Assembly: GCF_000427805.1 (NCBI RefSeq) | Contig: NZ_KE386588.1 | Coordinates: 177,881-241,880 of the forward strand | From: Budvicia aquatica DSM 5075 = ATCC 35567 | GTDB taxonomy: Bacteria > Pseudomonadota > Gammaproteobacteria > Enterobacterales > Enterobacteriaceae | Reading direction: 5' to 3' | Length of the DNA stretch: 64,000 nucleotides | Shown: in pieces, positions 1 through 8,831 of the stretch | How the letters are laid out: each line of letters begins with the position of its first letter | How positions within the stretch are numbered: the stretch's first letter is position 1 | The notes under the pieces: generated by a model | Told to the model about the DNA's origin: nothing | Database searches by the model: none | Seen by the model: the letters and a program-made list of their open reading frames with translations, nothing else | Made by a program: the position numbers and the translations under genes

Positions 1-1409
1 ACATTTTTATCAACAAACCCTTTTAGCTCATCAAGAGTTAATACTCGCTCAGCGATATCCATGACATCTGCGCGGTAAACATCTTTACCCCGATAAAATA
101 AATCCATGGCTTGCAGATAATCGCCACGATTAAGGGCCAGAATTCCCTGTTCTCCGGCAACCCGACAGCCGGGTAGTAAATTACTCTGGGGAATCATCTC
201 GCGATCTTCAGCGGATTCGCCCCAAAATTCATCGGATGGAAATCCTTCGGCTGCTTTAGCATAAGCCGCAGTTGCCGTTTTTTCATCGCCATTACGTAAT
301 GCCATTTTTGCCCGCAGCCACCAGCTCAGCGCGCTGTCACCGGAGTTTTTCAGCAGTGCCGCCGCCATATCATAGTCACCGGAACGATATGCCAGCGCAG
401 CCAGACGATCGCTCCCCTTAAATCCGGTCGTTGCCGATGAGTTAATTAAGGCCAGCATTTTAGCGACAATTTTGGGCTTCTCACTTTCACGCTCATAGCC
501 AAGCCAGTTCCAGTTATTGGTAAACAGCTGGATTGTCATCAGCTGTTGCACCAGTGGATCTTTAATAGCCTCTACTACCAGCCGTTCATTTTGTGGATTC
601 ATCAAGGTGCTGGAAATATAACGCAATGACCGGCTCCCGGTGTTATCCCCCTGCGCCGCCTGCTGCGCGTAAAGGTGAGTCGCAGTAACCATATCACCTA
701 ACCAGATATGGATTCGCGCCTGCTGACCAAGGCTGCTGAGCGACAATAACGTTTCATCAGCTTCGCCATTTTTAACCCGGTCTATCACATTCTGAAATGC
801 CACCAATGCAAGTTTGAGCTGGGCGTCATCAGGTCGAGGCGGTATCGAACGGCCGGTTTCATCTTCCGTTTCACTGGAGTAATCCCCCATCAAAGCCCGG
901 CCTAAAGAGTATTGAGCGTCCAGCCCATAAAGCTGCCGCTCACTTTCCGGTAGGGCCAGCACCTGAGAGAAATAATCAACTGCCTTTGGGTCCATCAGCT
1001 TAAAAGCCACCGCACCGAGCGTATATAGCCGTTGCTCCGGATCTAATCCTGCACTCAACGCCTCAGCCTGTTCAATGCTATGGCTAGCCCGCATCTGGTC
1101 GATAATATCTGATTGGCGAAGCTGTTCAGCGCTCATGCGAGATCTGAACTCTTCCATCGATATGGCCTTTACCTCTTTCCAGCGCGGAAGTTTATTATCA
1201 ATATCGACCAGCTTGCCGGCTTCAAACGAGAAATTGCCCTCAGGCATATACAACAGCGTACTATTACGATCGACCAGCAGGCGGTTAATAAAATCCGGGC
1301 CACAGGCGTTCACAGGAACGGATACCGCCAGCGATGTTGCCATCAGCAGGCTTAAACACGATAGCGATTTGCGGGGAAATTTTATCGTGAGTCGTTCAGG
1401 GATTAACAT
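1..1409 (-). CDS. Exported helical-repeat protein of unknown function, partial
   Basis: The reading frame is open from the ATG at 1409 to the left edge, about 470 codons, so the C-terminus is missing. The start is preceded by AAGGAGA and overlaps the end of the upstream gene by 14 bases. Residues 1-35 look like a signal peptide with a basic N-region and a hydrophobic core; it ends in VNAC, a weak lipobox, followed by GPDF. The rest is rich in short paired helices of tetratricopeptide style, for example the Ala-rich pairs around residues 330-400. No catalytic motif is visible. It is co-transcribed with the DUF3142 gene, so the two probably act together in the envelope. Function unknown. Confidence 0.75.
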   Translation of the reverse strand, partial: MLIPERLTIKFPRKSLSCLSLLMATSLAVSVPVNACGPDFINRLLVDRNSTLLYMPEGNFSFEAGKLVDIDNKLPRWKEVKAISMEEFRSRMSAEQLRQSDIIDQMRASHSIEQAEALSAGLDPEQRLYTLGAVAFKLMDPKAVDYFSQVLALPESERQLYGLDAQYSLGRALMGDYSSETEDETGRSIPPRPDDAQLKLALVAFQNVIDRVKNGEADETLLSLSSLGQQARIHIWLGDMVTATHLYAQQAAQGDNTGSRSLRYISSTLMNPQNERLVVEAIKDPLVQQLMTIQLFTNNWNWLGYERESEKPKIVAKMLALINSSATTGFKGSDRLAALAYRSGDYDMAAALLKNSGDSALSWWLRAKMALRNGDEKTATAAYAKAAEGFPSDEFWGESAEDREMIPQSNLLPGCRVAGEQGILALNRGDYLQAMDLFYRGKDVYRADVMDIAERVLTLDELKGFVDKN

Positions 1410-2655
1410 GAATATCTCCTTGAATAAGGGAAGTGCAGCGGGCCCATCCCAGAGCCTGACTTTGGCCTGCCCGTAATTGCTGAGAATGCATACGGACAAA
1501 GCTCAACCGTTGGCCATTTGAATTTATTTGATTACCAGAGTTTACCTGATAGTGACCAACCCCATCGGCAATCTGGCACTTACCCTCAGGTAAGACTATT
1601 TCTTCCGGCAGAACGCCGTCGATCTGGCCGGTATTACGTAATATCAGGTTATATAATGAATTGTTCTGACCGGCCTCGGCAGGTTGGGCCTGCACTTCTA
1701 CCGTCCATTCAGAAACCAGAGGTTGCTGAAGAATAACCGCTTTCAGCGTCGACATTGACCATGCCCGCCGATCGTTCTCTAACGGCAGGCGAAACCAAAT
1801 CAAACCATTCAAATTAGGCAAATGCCGCTGCCGAAGCTGAGATAAAAAAGCAGCCATAGCCTGAGGTTCAACCGATAACTCTTGCATCTGACCGGCAACA
1901 CGCACCGACGTTTCACTCTCAACTATGGGTTTTTGGTCTTGATACCCTGCCAGCCCCATACCATAGGCGGGTAAGGCAACAAAGAAGGGTTTGGGAGCCA
2001 ACTGGCTATAACGCGCTATCCAGCCTGATGCCAGTTTTGCATCAAACAGCCCTTGCTGTGGTGAAAGAACCGCATGTACCTGTAGTACAGAGGTATCTGT
2101 CTGCTGTAACAGTGCGGGCAAATCGGGGGATTCGATCCATGACGGCAGCACAGTAAGGCTCAACTGCTGCTCTGCCGGTAGCTTCATGCGCAGCTGCTTT
2201 AGAAACTGTTGATAAATGGCCAGCTTTGAACTGGCTGAGTCGTAGTCAATCTCAATACCGGCAACGGTTAATCCAGCCTGCTGCCATTGGTGTAGCTGAT
2301 TAAACAGATTTTCATACACTAACGATGAGTCGATAGACGGTAGCTGGCCATCAATACGAACCACCAGCCAGACCGGTCGCCCATCCTGTTGCAACAGTCT
2401 AGTATCGACGGCGATCTTACGGATTCCTTCACCATGATTGAGCTGTACAGCCAGAATACGCAGGCCGGAAAATAGCTCGTGACTCTGTTGAAGAGCCTCA
2501 CGGTGCTGAGGCGTCCACACTCTCTGCCAAATATAGGCTTGATGCTGCCATGAAGTCACATTGACCGACGGTTGAGGATTTTGATCTTTAACGTGACCAA
2601 GAAGCATGCCGAAAAGAAATGCCATCACCCCAAGAATAACAAATACACGATTCAT
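1396..2655 (-). CDS. DUF3142 domain-containing exported protein
   Basis: This 419-residue protein begins with a hydrophobic segment (about residues 3-18) that is a signal peptide or membrane anchor. The body has alternating strand and helix pattern with GIEIDYD near residue 135 and a following strand SLTVLPSW, which fits the TIM-barrel-like DUF3142 family. A longer frame runs back to 2757, but its extra 34 codons lie inside an intergenic repeat, so the ATG at 2655 is preferred. The C-terminal 100 residues look like a beta domain. The stop overlaps the start of the next gene, indicating translational coupling. The acidic pair in the barrel hints at a glycosidase-like enzyme, but this is inference. 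Confidence 0.7.
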   Translation of the reverse strand: MNRVFVILGVMAFLFGMLLGHVKDQNPQPSVNVTSWQHQAYIWQRVWTPQHREALQQSHELFSGLRILAVQLNHGEGIRKIAVDTRLLQQDGRPVWLVVRIDGQLPSIDSSLVYENLFNQLHQWQQAGLTVAGIEIDYDSASSKLAIYQQFLKQLRMKLPAEQQLSLTVLPSWIESPDLPALLQQTDTSVLQVHAVLSPQQGLFDAKLASGWIARYSQLAPKPFFVALPAYGMGLAGYQDQKPIVESETSVRVAGQMQELSVEPQAMAAFLSQLRQRHLPNLNGLIWFRLPLENDRRAWSMSTLKAVILQQPLVSEWTVEVQAQPAEAGQNNSLYNLILRNTGQIDGVLPEEIVLPEGKCQIADGVGHYQVNSGNQINSNGQRLSFVRMHSQQLRAGQSQALGWARCTSLIQGDIHVNP

Positions 2656-2698
2656 ATCAGCCAGCTCAATCCTCGCAAAATGAATGCCATACAGACTG

Positions 2699-2824
2699 TA
2701 TACCCAAAATAATTCGAGTTGCCTGTAGGCGACAAGCCCAAGAGTCGCCAGAAACATAGCTGACTATGTGACTGGTGCGAGTGGGCACAGTCAACACCCA
2801 AGCAACTTGAAGTATGACAGGTAT
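2699..2824. repeat. Intergenic palindromic repeat, full-length copy
   Basis: About 126 bases with imperfect inverted ends: TATACCCAAAATAATTCGAG at the left and, read on the other strand, TATACCTGTCATACTTCAAG at the right. The centre is a small palindrome (CATAG at 2755, CTATG at 2764). It resembles the TATACCC-ended palindromic repeat known from Yersinia, Serratia and Photorhabdus genomes. Shorter relatives lie at 53156 and 55605. Confidence 0.7.
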
Positions 2825-3359
2825 ATAAGATACATCACCCCAATAGGCCAATCCATATGAATAAATCACACGGGATTAATAAGGCTAATAGGCGCAATGC
2901 TTTAGAGCATTTACGGAGTGATGGACATATCAAATATAAAAATATAGCCTTAACAACGGAGAAATATAGAATCCAGCCTGTGAGGAAAAAAGGAACAGAT
3001 TAAATATAACAGTACAATTCATAATGATAATATGCCCGTTGAGGCAAAGAATATAAAAAACAAAAAAATATATAAAAATCAATATGCTAATAAAAGTTAG
3101 CTGACTGGCGACCATTCATTCAATATTATTTAAAAATCAAAGGGTAATTCTCAAATTAAAATCACCAATACTCGGGCTTTGACTCCTGTCACATATATTT
3201 TTAGCGAAAATCATTATTTTCATCAACTATATTGAACAACCATAAATGTGTCTTAAAAATAAAGAGCATAACGACCATTTAACCAACAGTACTTAATTTA
3301 ACCAAGCGCGAAAAATTAATCATACTCCAATAAAATAGCCTCCTTATAAGGAAAACTCT
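2825..3359. other. AT-rich intergenic region
   Basis: No convincing gene is seen here. The stretch is strongly AT-rich and must hold the promoters of the diverging DUF3142 and MFS genes. TAAGGA at 3347-3352 is the ribosome binding site of the MFS gene. No operator palindrome stands out. Confidence 0.5.
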
Positions 3360-4589
3360 ATGAATAATGACAATAAAAACCCTCTGATTCCCTATTGGAT
3401 AAAGATGGTGACCATCTTTTTCCTCGGGTGGGTGGCTATTTATGCTGGCCGGACGGTGCTTAATCCAATCATGCCAATGATTCAGACCGAATTTGGCTTA
3501 TCAAAAACAGAGCTGGGTATGATCAGTAGCCTGTTCTTTCTTGCCTATACCACGCTACAAATCCCGGCAGGCATTTTAGGCGATAAAATTGGCCGTAAAA
3601 AAATCATGGTGCAGGGCTTCTTCCTGTTTGCTATTTTTATTGCCTCGATCAGTATTTCATCGTCGTTTATTCTGTTTATCATTCTGTGGATGTTAACCGG
3701 TGCTTCTCAAGGCGCCTACTACGGCCCACAATATGCACTTTCTTCTGAAGCCATTCCTAAAAAATGGATTACGTTAGGCAGCGCAATTATCGGTAGCGGA
3801 ATGTCATTTGGTATTGCTCTGGGTTATAACCTGTCGAGCACCATGGTTCAGACCTATAACACCTCATGGAAAATGCCGTTCCTGGCCATCGCCATCCCAA
3901 TCTTTATTATCGCCATGATGATGCTGATCTTTATTAAAGAAAAAGCACCGGCTACTGATGAAGCAGCAAGCAAAGCGGCAGCAGCACCCGCCGAGAAGTT
4001 CAGCTTCTGGGATCTGTTTAAAAACCGCAATCTGGTTTTAGCCTACATTACCATTTTCTGTTCTATCTACGGGTTCTTCGTAATTATCACTTGGCTGCCT
4101 TACTACCTGCAGCAAGAACGCGGAATGGATATTGTTCACGCGGCCGGAATTGCCTCTATCGTACCTTGGATTTCTGTTATCGGTACACTGCTGTGCAGCT
4201 ACGCTTCTGACAAGATGGGCAGAAGAAAGCCGGTTGTTCTGTTTATGATGCCTTTATCATTAGTCGCTATCTTCGGTATTGTTTACTCAACGACTGAAGT
4301 TATGCTTATCGTGGTATTAATCCTGTATGGTTTTATCGGCAAAATCAGCCTGAATCCGGTATTGGTGGCACTGGTCGCAGATAATGCGCCTAAAGCATCA
4401 CTGAGTACGGCATTCGGCCTGTATAACTTCTTTGGTATGGCCTCATCGATTGTGGCACCGATCATGACCGGATTCTTAGCGGATAAAACAGGTAGCCTGA
4501 ATACCGGCTTCTACTGTGCAGCGGTGATTACCGTTATCGGTATTGTCGCAATGCTGTTTGTTACAGAGAAACCGAAGCAGCTAGCCTGA
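3360..4589 (+). CDS. MFS transporter
   Basis: A 409-residue integral membrane protein with about twelve hydrophobic segments in two halves, joined by an Ala/Lys-rich cytoplasmic loop (about residues 198-215). Motif A of the major facilitator superfamily is seen as GDKIGRKK at residues 74-81 and again as SDKMGRRKP in the second half. The pattern resembles anion:cation symporter or sugar-phosphate/organic acid carriers, but the substrate cannot be read. The gene stands alone: no enzyme gene is next to it on the same strand, and a strong terminator follows. TAAGGA precedes the ATG by seven bases. Confidence 0.85.
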   Translation: MNNDNKNPLIPYWIKMVTIFFLGWVAIYAGRTVLNPIMPMIQTEFGLSKTELGMISSLFFLAYTTLQIPAGILGDKIGRKKIMVQGFFLFAIFIASISISSSFILFIILWMLTGASQGAYYGPQYALSSEAIPKKWITLGSAIIGSGMSFGIALGYNLSSTMVQTYNTSWKMPFLAIAIPIFIIAMMMLIFIKEKAPATDEAASKAAAAPAEKFSFWDLFKNRNLVLAYITIFCSIYGFFVIITWLPYYLQQERGMDIVHAAGIASIVPWISVIGTLLCSYASDKMGRRKPVVLFMMPLSLVAIFGIVYSTTEVMLIVVLILYGFIGKISLNPVLVALVADNAPKASLSTAFGLYNFFGMASSIVAPIMTGFLADKTGSLNTGFYCAAVITVIGIVAMLFVTEKPKQLA

Positions 4590-4603
4590 TAGATTTCTCA
4601 TCA

Positions 4604-4657
4604 CCGTTTGGCACCAGACATTTCTACATAAGGTGCCAAACGGCCATGGTTGTTTTT
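4604..4657 (+). terminator. Rho-independent terminator of the MFS gene
   Basis: CCGTTTGGCACC (4604-4615) pairs perfectly with GGTGCCAAACGG (4632-4643). A T-rich stretch follows at 4649-4658. Confidence 0.85.
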
Positions 4658-4745
4658 CCTATCAAAAGTCATTTCTAAGCACTAAATAAAGCTGCCAGAC
4701 CGATAATCACCCCTTCTTCACTAAGTCCGGTTACCCATTTCCTTA

Positions 4746-4790
4746 TTGACAATTATTTTTTCTCGCCCAAAATGAACGAACGTTCGTTTT
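4746..4790 (+). promoter_or_regulatory. TetR promoter with palindromic operator
   Basis: TTGACA at 4746-4751 and a weak -10 (CAAAAT, 4768-4773) at 16-base spacing. The 14-base perfect palindrome AACGAACGTTCGTT occupies 4775-4788, overlapping the downstream edge of the -10. Such palindromes are typical operators of TetR regulators. Its place, 18 bases before the tetR ATG, suggests autorepression that also covers the coupled downstream gene. Confidence 0.7.
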
Positions 4791-4805
4791 TTGCTGGGGT
4801 ATTAT

Positions 4806-5396
4806 ATGAGTCAAGGAAAAGGGACGCAGGGCAGGCGCCGTGAATTAATCGTGCTATCAGCGCTTCACTGTTTTACCCGACACGGCTTTCACCAAACCAG
4901 CATGCGGCACATTGCCACTGAGGCAAAGGTCAGTTTAGGTAACCTCTATAATTACTTTACCGGTAAAGGGGAGATCATTAAGGAAATTGCCGGATTAGAG
5001 AGCCAAGAACAAAGCGTATTAATTTCTACCTTGGAACAACAACAACCTTTAGCGGCAATTCAGAAATTTGCGGCAATCTATCTGGAGCAGTTAAGCCAGC
5101 CAGACAGAATAAAACTGACGGTTGAAATTATCGCAGAGTGTACTCGGGATCCTGAAATTGCCCTGATTTTTGCTGACAATCAGCGGACTATTACCTCAGC
5201 GTTAACCACAACTATCACCCGGGGTATTCAATCCGGGGATATCCGTCAAGATATTCAATCAGAAATATTAGCCGAACTAATAATCGATGGAATAGAAGGT
5301 TTCGCTATGAGGAAATCACTGTTTAGCGATACTTCAACCACAGGCCATGGGTTGATTCAGTTGCTACTCACCTTGCTGAAAAATACTGAAAAATAA
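4806..5396 (+). CDS. TetR/AcrR family transcriptional regulator
   Basis: A 196-residue protein. The N-terminal DNA-binding domain (about residues 10-60) has the canonical TetR pattern, with the turn-helix run SLGNLYNYFTGKGEI. The C-terminal ligand domain is helical and does not reveal a ligand. A TTG start 15 bases upstream would remain in frame, but ATG at 4806 is preceded by GGGGT and is preferred. The operator palindrome directly upstream implies autoregulation. The stop is two bases before the next ATG, so the regulator and the membrane protein form a coupled operon. Confidence 0.88.
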   Translation: MSQGKGTQGRRRELIVLSALHCFTRHGFHQTSMRHIATEAKVSLGNLYNYFTGKGEIIKEIAGLESQEQSVLISTLEQQQPLAAIQKFAAIYLEQLSQPDRIKLTVEIIAECTRDPEIALIFADNQRTITSALTTTITRGIQSGDIRQDIQSEILAELIIDGIEGFAMRKSLFSDTSTTGHGLIQLLLTLLKNTEK

Positions 5397-5398
5397 TC

Positions 5399-6457
5399 AT
5401 GACCCGTAATAAACAAAAGCGCATTTATGGATTAGACCTCGCCCGTTGTATCGCGCTGCTAGGCATGGTATTGGTCAATTTTCGTCTGGCTATGGTAGAA
5501 AGCAGCGATCGCACATCAGGCTGGCTGTTTAGCATAATAACCGCACTGGAAGGGAAGGCATCGGCTCTGTTTGTTATACTAGCCGGCATTGGCTTGGGAA
5601 TATCGACAACAGATATCGACTGGTCAGCAGCACAAAAAAAGATATTTCCACGCGCCATTCTTTTATTCCTCATTGGCATGCTAAACGTAGCAATATTCCC
5701 GGCCGATATAATCCACTATTATGCCGCGTATTTTTTATTAGGCGCATTATGCCTAAAGCTGCCTTCCCCCCTACTCTTGCTGTTAATACCCCTACTCTCT
5801 CTCACGTCGGTATTTTTAATTGATACATTCAACTTTAATACTGGCTGGAATTGGCAAACGTTAACCTATAGCGACTTTTGGACGTTTCACGGATTTATGC
5901 GTAATCTGTGGTTTAATGGCTTTCACCCGGTACTGCCGTGGCTCGCTTTTCTGATATTCGGCATTTATCTCAGCCGGTTATCACTCAATACAAAACGGGT
6001 TCAGCGCTGTTTGTTATATATTGGTTTGTCCGCGGGGCTATTATCAGTACTGCTATCATCTCAGCTTACTCCATACCTAAATAACCATTCATTAGGCTGG
6101 ATATTTGCGACCTCCCCCGTTCCACCGACACCATTCTATTTAATAGCCGCCGGTGGTTTTGCCACAGCCACGATTGGTTTGTGCCTTCTTCTCTACCAAA
6201 ACTTCCCTCATGTAAGAGCCATTAACTGGTTAATTCCCGCCGGGCGCCAGACATTAACCTTATATATTTTTCATATTATTTTAGCTATGGGCACCCTTGA
6301 ATATCTCGGGTGGCTATACGGACAATCGCTATCGAGAGCCGTATTGACTGCGTTAATTTATTTTTTCAGCGCAGTGGTATTCGCGAATATCTGGGCGAAA
6401 TACTTTCGCTACGGTTTATTAGAAAGTGTGCTGGCAGGCGTATCTAAACGTATCTAG
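5399..6457 (+). CDS. DUF418/YeiB-type multi-spanning membrane protein
   Basis: A 352-residue protein with eight to ten hydrophobic segments. The N-terminus GLDLARCIALLGMVLVN matches the GxDxxRGxAxLGM start of DUF418 and related acyltransferase-like proteins, and the C-terminus with FRYGLLE matches the usual FRYGPLEW ending. Family members are inner-membrane proteins of poorly known function; an acyl transfer role is often suggested. Translational coupling to the TetR gene suggests it is the regulated effector, perhaps for lipid modification or tolerance to a compound. The middle is shorter than in E. coli YeiB. Confidence 0.75.
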   Translation: MTRNKQKRIYGLDLARCIALLGMVLVNFRLAMVESSDRTSGWLFSIITALEGKASALFVILAGIGLGISTTDIDWSAAQKKIFPRAILLFLIGMLNVAIFPADIIHYYAAYFLLGALCLKLPSPLLLLLIPLLSLTSVFLIDTFNFNTGWNWQTLTYSDFWTFHGFMRNLWFNGFHPVLPWLAFLIFGIYLSRLSLNTKRVQRCLLYIGLSAGLLSVLLSSQLTPYLNNHSLGWIFATSPVPPTPFYLIAAGGFATATIGLCLLLYQNFPHVRAINWLIPAGRQTLTLYIFHIILAMGTLEYLGWLYGQSLSRAVLTALIYFFSAVVFANIWAKYFRYGLLESVLAGVSKRI

Positions 6458-6531
6458 TCCAGCTTAATCTTTCGAGTAACGTGAAGCCTATCCTCTAAGC
6501 CCCTACAGCGACTTAACCTATGGTGAATATA

Positions 6532-7662
6532 TTAATTTCGCTTGTTTTGTAGCAGTTGCTTGGCATCCTGCCGTTCTGCATATTGAGCCAGACGGCTGAA
6601 GTCTTTAGCCGTGTAGTAACTTTTAGGCACCGGTAAATTTTCCATCAGTTTACCGGGCCTCATTTGTAATTCAGCAATATCCGCCAGCCTGACGTCAGCA
6701 AACCGGGTTGGCAGTGCCAGACTAGCTGCTGGCATATTCTCACCCGGTACCATCATCGGCTTACGCGCATTTCCGGTTTCATAGTCACGTAATAACAGCA
6801 GAAACTTTTGCGGTAAATAGCGCTTGCTGTCCCACCACGTACCATCGACATAGTCAAACTGCAGGCGAGTCTCAGTCTGGTTTACTGCCCCCAACTGATG
6901 CAGTACCTGTGGTAATGCTGCCATCATCGAAAGGTTGTATTGATCCAATGAAGTTGCCCGCCCGCTTAATATCAGCGTGGCACTTAATTTTGCGCCAATC
7001 ATATTGGAGTAGAGGTCCTCTGGAGAAAATGCCGATACCTGTTCTGAAAAACCAAATACGGATTGATAACCATACCACTGGGCTATTTCATGCCACACTG
7101 CCATTTGATAGGCTAATCGGGCAGCCAAGAAAGTGGCTAAAATATAGCGCTGCTGCTCTGATTTTGGCGGAGTAAAAGCCCTGAACTGTATACGCCTAGA
7201 GGCTAACTCTGTCCCCAACTCCAACTGCCACTCCTCACCTAATCGAGGCCAGATTTGGCTAAACAGAAATAGCGTATTATCAGCCGTATCTCTGATATGG
7301 GCGATATCAATAAACCCGGCGCGCCGTGTATACAGCAAACCCAGATTTTCACTGCTCATTCCCATCAGATTAGTAATTCCGCTCAGTTCGCTATTGTTAT
7401 AAACGTGTGCGCCAAGCTGATCGGCATCAATCACATTTTCAGCATGATAAAAAGGAACCGGAACACCTAACAATTCAGCCTTGAGATCATAGCCAAAAGC
7501 ACAGCACGGTCGCAGCCCGTCGGGTTGAGATAATGGGGCGGGAATCGGCCATATATGGGAGATTTTATCGGGAATCTCGGCGCTCAGATCGGATATTTGG
7601 GCCTGTTGGTCACCTTGGCAGCCGGTAAGTAGTAGTACGATTAATATGCCAAGACCACGCAT
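6532..7662 (-). CDS. DUF4056 lipoprotein
   Basis: A 376-residue precursor. Residues 1-14 form a short lipoprotein signal ending in LLTGC, so the mature protein is lipidated on Cys15. The motif LRPCCAFG near residue 51 is characteristic of DUF4056. HEIAQWYGY in the middle carries an HE pair that could bind metal, but no HExxH is present. The protein lies convergent with the DUF418 gene and has no operon partner. Function unknown; cell-envelope location is well supported. Confidence 0.75.
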   Translation of the reverse strand: MRGLGILIVLLLTGCQGDQQAQISDLSAEIPDKISHIWPIPAPLSQPDGLRPCCAFGYDLKAELLGVPVPFYHAENVIDADQLGAHVYNNSELSGITNLMGMSSENLGLLYTRRAGFIDIAHIRDTADNTLFLFSQIWPRLGEEWQLELGTELASRRIQFRAFTPPKSEQQRYILATFLAARLAYQMAVWHEIAQWYGYQSVFGFSEQVSAFSPEDLYSNMIGAKLSATLILSGRATSLDQYNLSMMAALPQVLHQLGAVNQTETRLQFDYVDGTWWDSKRYLPQKFLLLLRDYETGNARKPMMVPGENMPAASLALPTRFADVRLADIAELQMRPGKLMENLPVPKSYYTAKDFSRLAQYAERQDAKQLLQNKRN

Positions 7663-7904
7663 AGAGAAGTGCCTTTTTAGAAAACAGCAGCGGTAGATAT
7701 TATCATTTCATCAAGTCAAAAACGGATACCTACCCATAAGGAATACTCAGAGCATAGCGCATATCTGGCGTAATGCATGAGCCAAGTGATTGATTAGATG
7801 GGTTCAGCATAATAGAAAGTCAGGAGAGGTTTAAACGTTAGAATTCCACTCTCTCCTCATCGAGAAAAAATCAGCCGTAGGCGTACAACATTATGCTGAC
7901 TTAA

Positions 7905-8075
7905 TTGTTTTTAATCGCACGGTTACTACCTTCGATAGACGCCTTGGGCAATAAAACCAGCGCATGGCTTGGAAAAATTGTAGGTAAAGCATATGCAGGT
8001 TCATTAAAAATGTCAGGTGCTGTCGCTGCCGGAGTAGTAACCAGATTGCTTTGTGGATACTTCGGTCTAGGTTAA
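7905..8075 (+). CDS. Possible small glycine-rich hydrophobic peptide or gene remnant
   Basis: An open frame of 56 codons beginning with TTG. The C-terminal 40 residues contain a Gly/Ala-rich hydrophobic run (SGAVAAGVVTRLLCGYFGLG) and end just before a hairpin at 8096. No good ribosome binding site is seen, and an in-frame stop lies directly upstream, so it may be the tail of a decayed gene. The composition resembles small bacteriocins or membrane peptides. Low certainty. Confidence 0.25.
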   Translation: MFLIARLLPSIDALGNKTSAWLGKIVGKAYAGSLKMSGAVAAGVVTRLLCGYFGLG

Positions 8076-8095
8076 ATGCTATCGCTTAAATATCT

Positions 8096-8120
8096 AGTGC
8101 GCCTACAGAACAGGCGCACT
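8096..8120. terminator. Hairpin terminator after the toxin-antitoxin operon
   Basis: AGTGCGCCT (8096-8104) pairs with AGGCGCACT (8112-8120), loop of seven. It can end transcription of the antitoxin gene (stop at 8127) and of anything read from the left. T-tracts are weak on both sides. Confidence 0.6.
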
Positions 8121-8126
8121 CATTGT

Positions 8127-8423
8127 TTATGCAACTTTAATTTGATTAATGATAAAGGGGTTAGCCTGCAATAAGATAAGTAGTTTACGCGCGGCCCCCG
8201 TAGGCTGGCGACGCTTAGTTTCCCAGCTTTTCACAAGATCATAACTGACGCCAACAGCGACGGCAAAATCCTGCTGTTTTAACCCGGTTGCCTCGCGTAT
8301 CGCCTTAACGTCAATCTCGCTAAAAGTATGAACATGCTCCGGCTTCGGCGTCTGTTCGCCCTTTTCAATTCTTACCATCTCTTCTGCACTAGCCAGCAGA
8401 TCGGCAAATAGTTCGTCTTTCAT
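8127..8423 (-). CDS. HigA/NadS-type antitoxin, XRE helix-turn-helix
   Basis: A 98-residue protein. The N-terminal third (MKDELFADLLASAEEMVRIE) is typical of NadS/HigA antitoxins paired with RelE-like toxins. A Cro/C1-type helix-turn-helix follows at about residues 40-80 (KQQDFAVAVGVSYDLVKSWE). A longer frame using TTG at 8471 is less likely than ATG at 8423. It should neutralise the toxin encoded just upstream and repress the operon through the paired palindromes at 8832-8875. Toxin-first order is usual for higBA. Confidence 0.85.
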   Translation of the reverse strand: MKDELFADLLASAEEMVRIEKGEQTPKPEHVHTFSEIDVKAIREATGLKQQDFAVAVGVSYDLVKSWETKRRQPTGAARKLLILLQANPFIINQIKVA

Positions 8424-8471
8424 ACTCTTTCTCAGCCCTCTGGCCTGGGAGTTACTCCCAAGATAACGCAA

Positions 8472-8789
8472 CTAATTCAGTATATCCGACAGTTGCCTCA
8501 ATAATTTTTTCTGTTCCTCAGTCAAATTATCCTGCTCATTCTTTGGATATACCAAAGCAAGGTAGATACGTCCATTACTTGTTACATTATAGTATATAAC
8601 CCGCACACCACCGCGCTTACCCATACCCGAACGGCTCCAGCGTACTTTGCGAAATCCACCGGTACCTGCGATGGTGTCACCGATGTCAGGATCATTAATC
8701 AGCGTTTCCTGAAATTCCCGGTATTCATCATCAGGTAATAATTCCCGCCGCCGTTTACTGAAACCTTGCAGTTCAATAAAAGTGAACAT
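8472..8789 (-). CDS. RelE/HigB-type toxin
   Basis: A 105-residue protein of the RelE/ParE superfamily, HigB2-like branch. Visible family features are the basic core FRKVRWSRSGMGKRGGVRVIYY, written here in parts: FRKVRW then KRGGVRVIYY, and the strand IYLALVYPKNE. Family members are mRNA interferases that cleave at the ribosome. Two ATG codons are adjacent; the second, at 8789, has better spacing from GGGAG. The antitoxin start lies 48 bases downstream of the stop. No inactivating change is seen. Confidence 0.87.
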   Translation of the reverse strand: MFTFIELQGFSKRRRELLPDDEYREFQETLINDPDIGDTIAGTGGFRKVRWSRSGMGKRGGVRVIYYNVTSNGRIYLALVYPKNEQDNLTEEQKKLLRQLSDILN

Positions 8790-8831
8790 CATACTCCCTG
8801 ATTAATTATTGTCCTTACACAGTAGAATAAA

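Noticed and set aside
2656-2757. N-terminal extension of the DUF3142 protein
   Set aside because: The extra codons lie in the palindromic repeat and would place the signal segment internally.
7828-7860. AGGAGAG/CTCTCCT inverted repeat as a terminator
   Set aside because: Only seven paired bases with a 25-base loop and no T-tract; likely chance.
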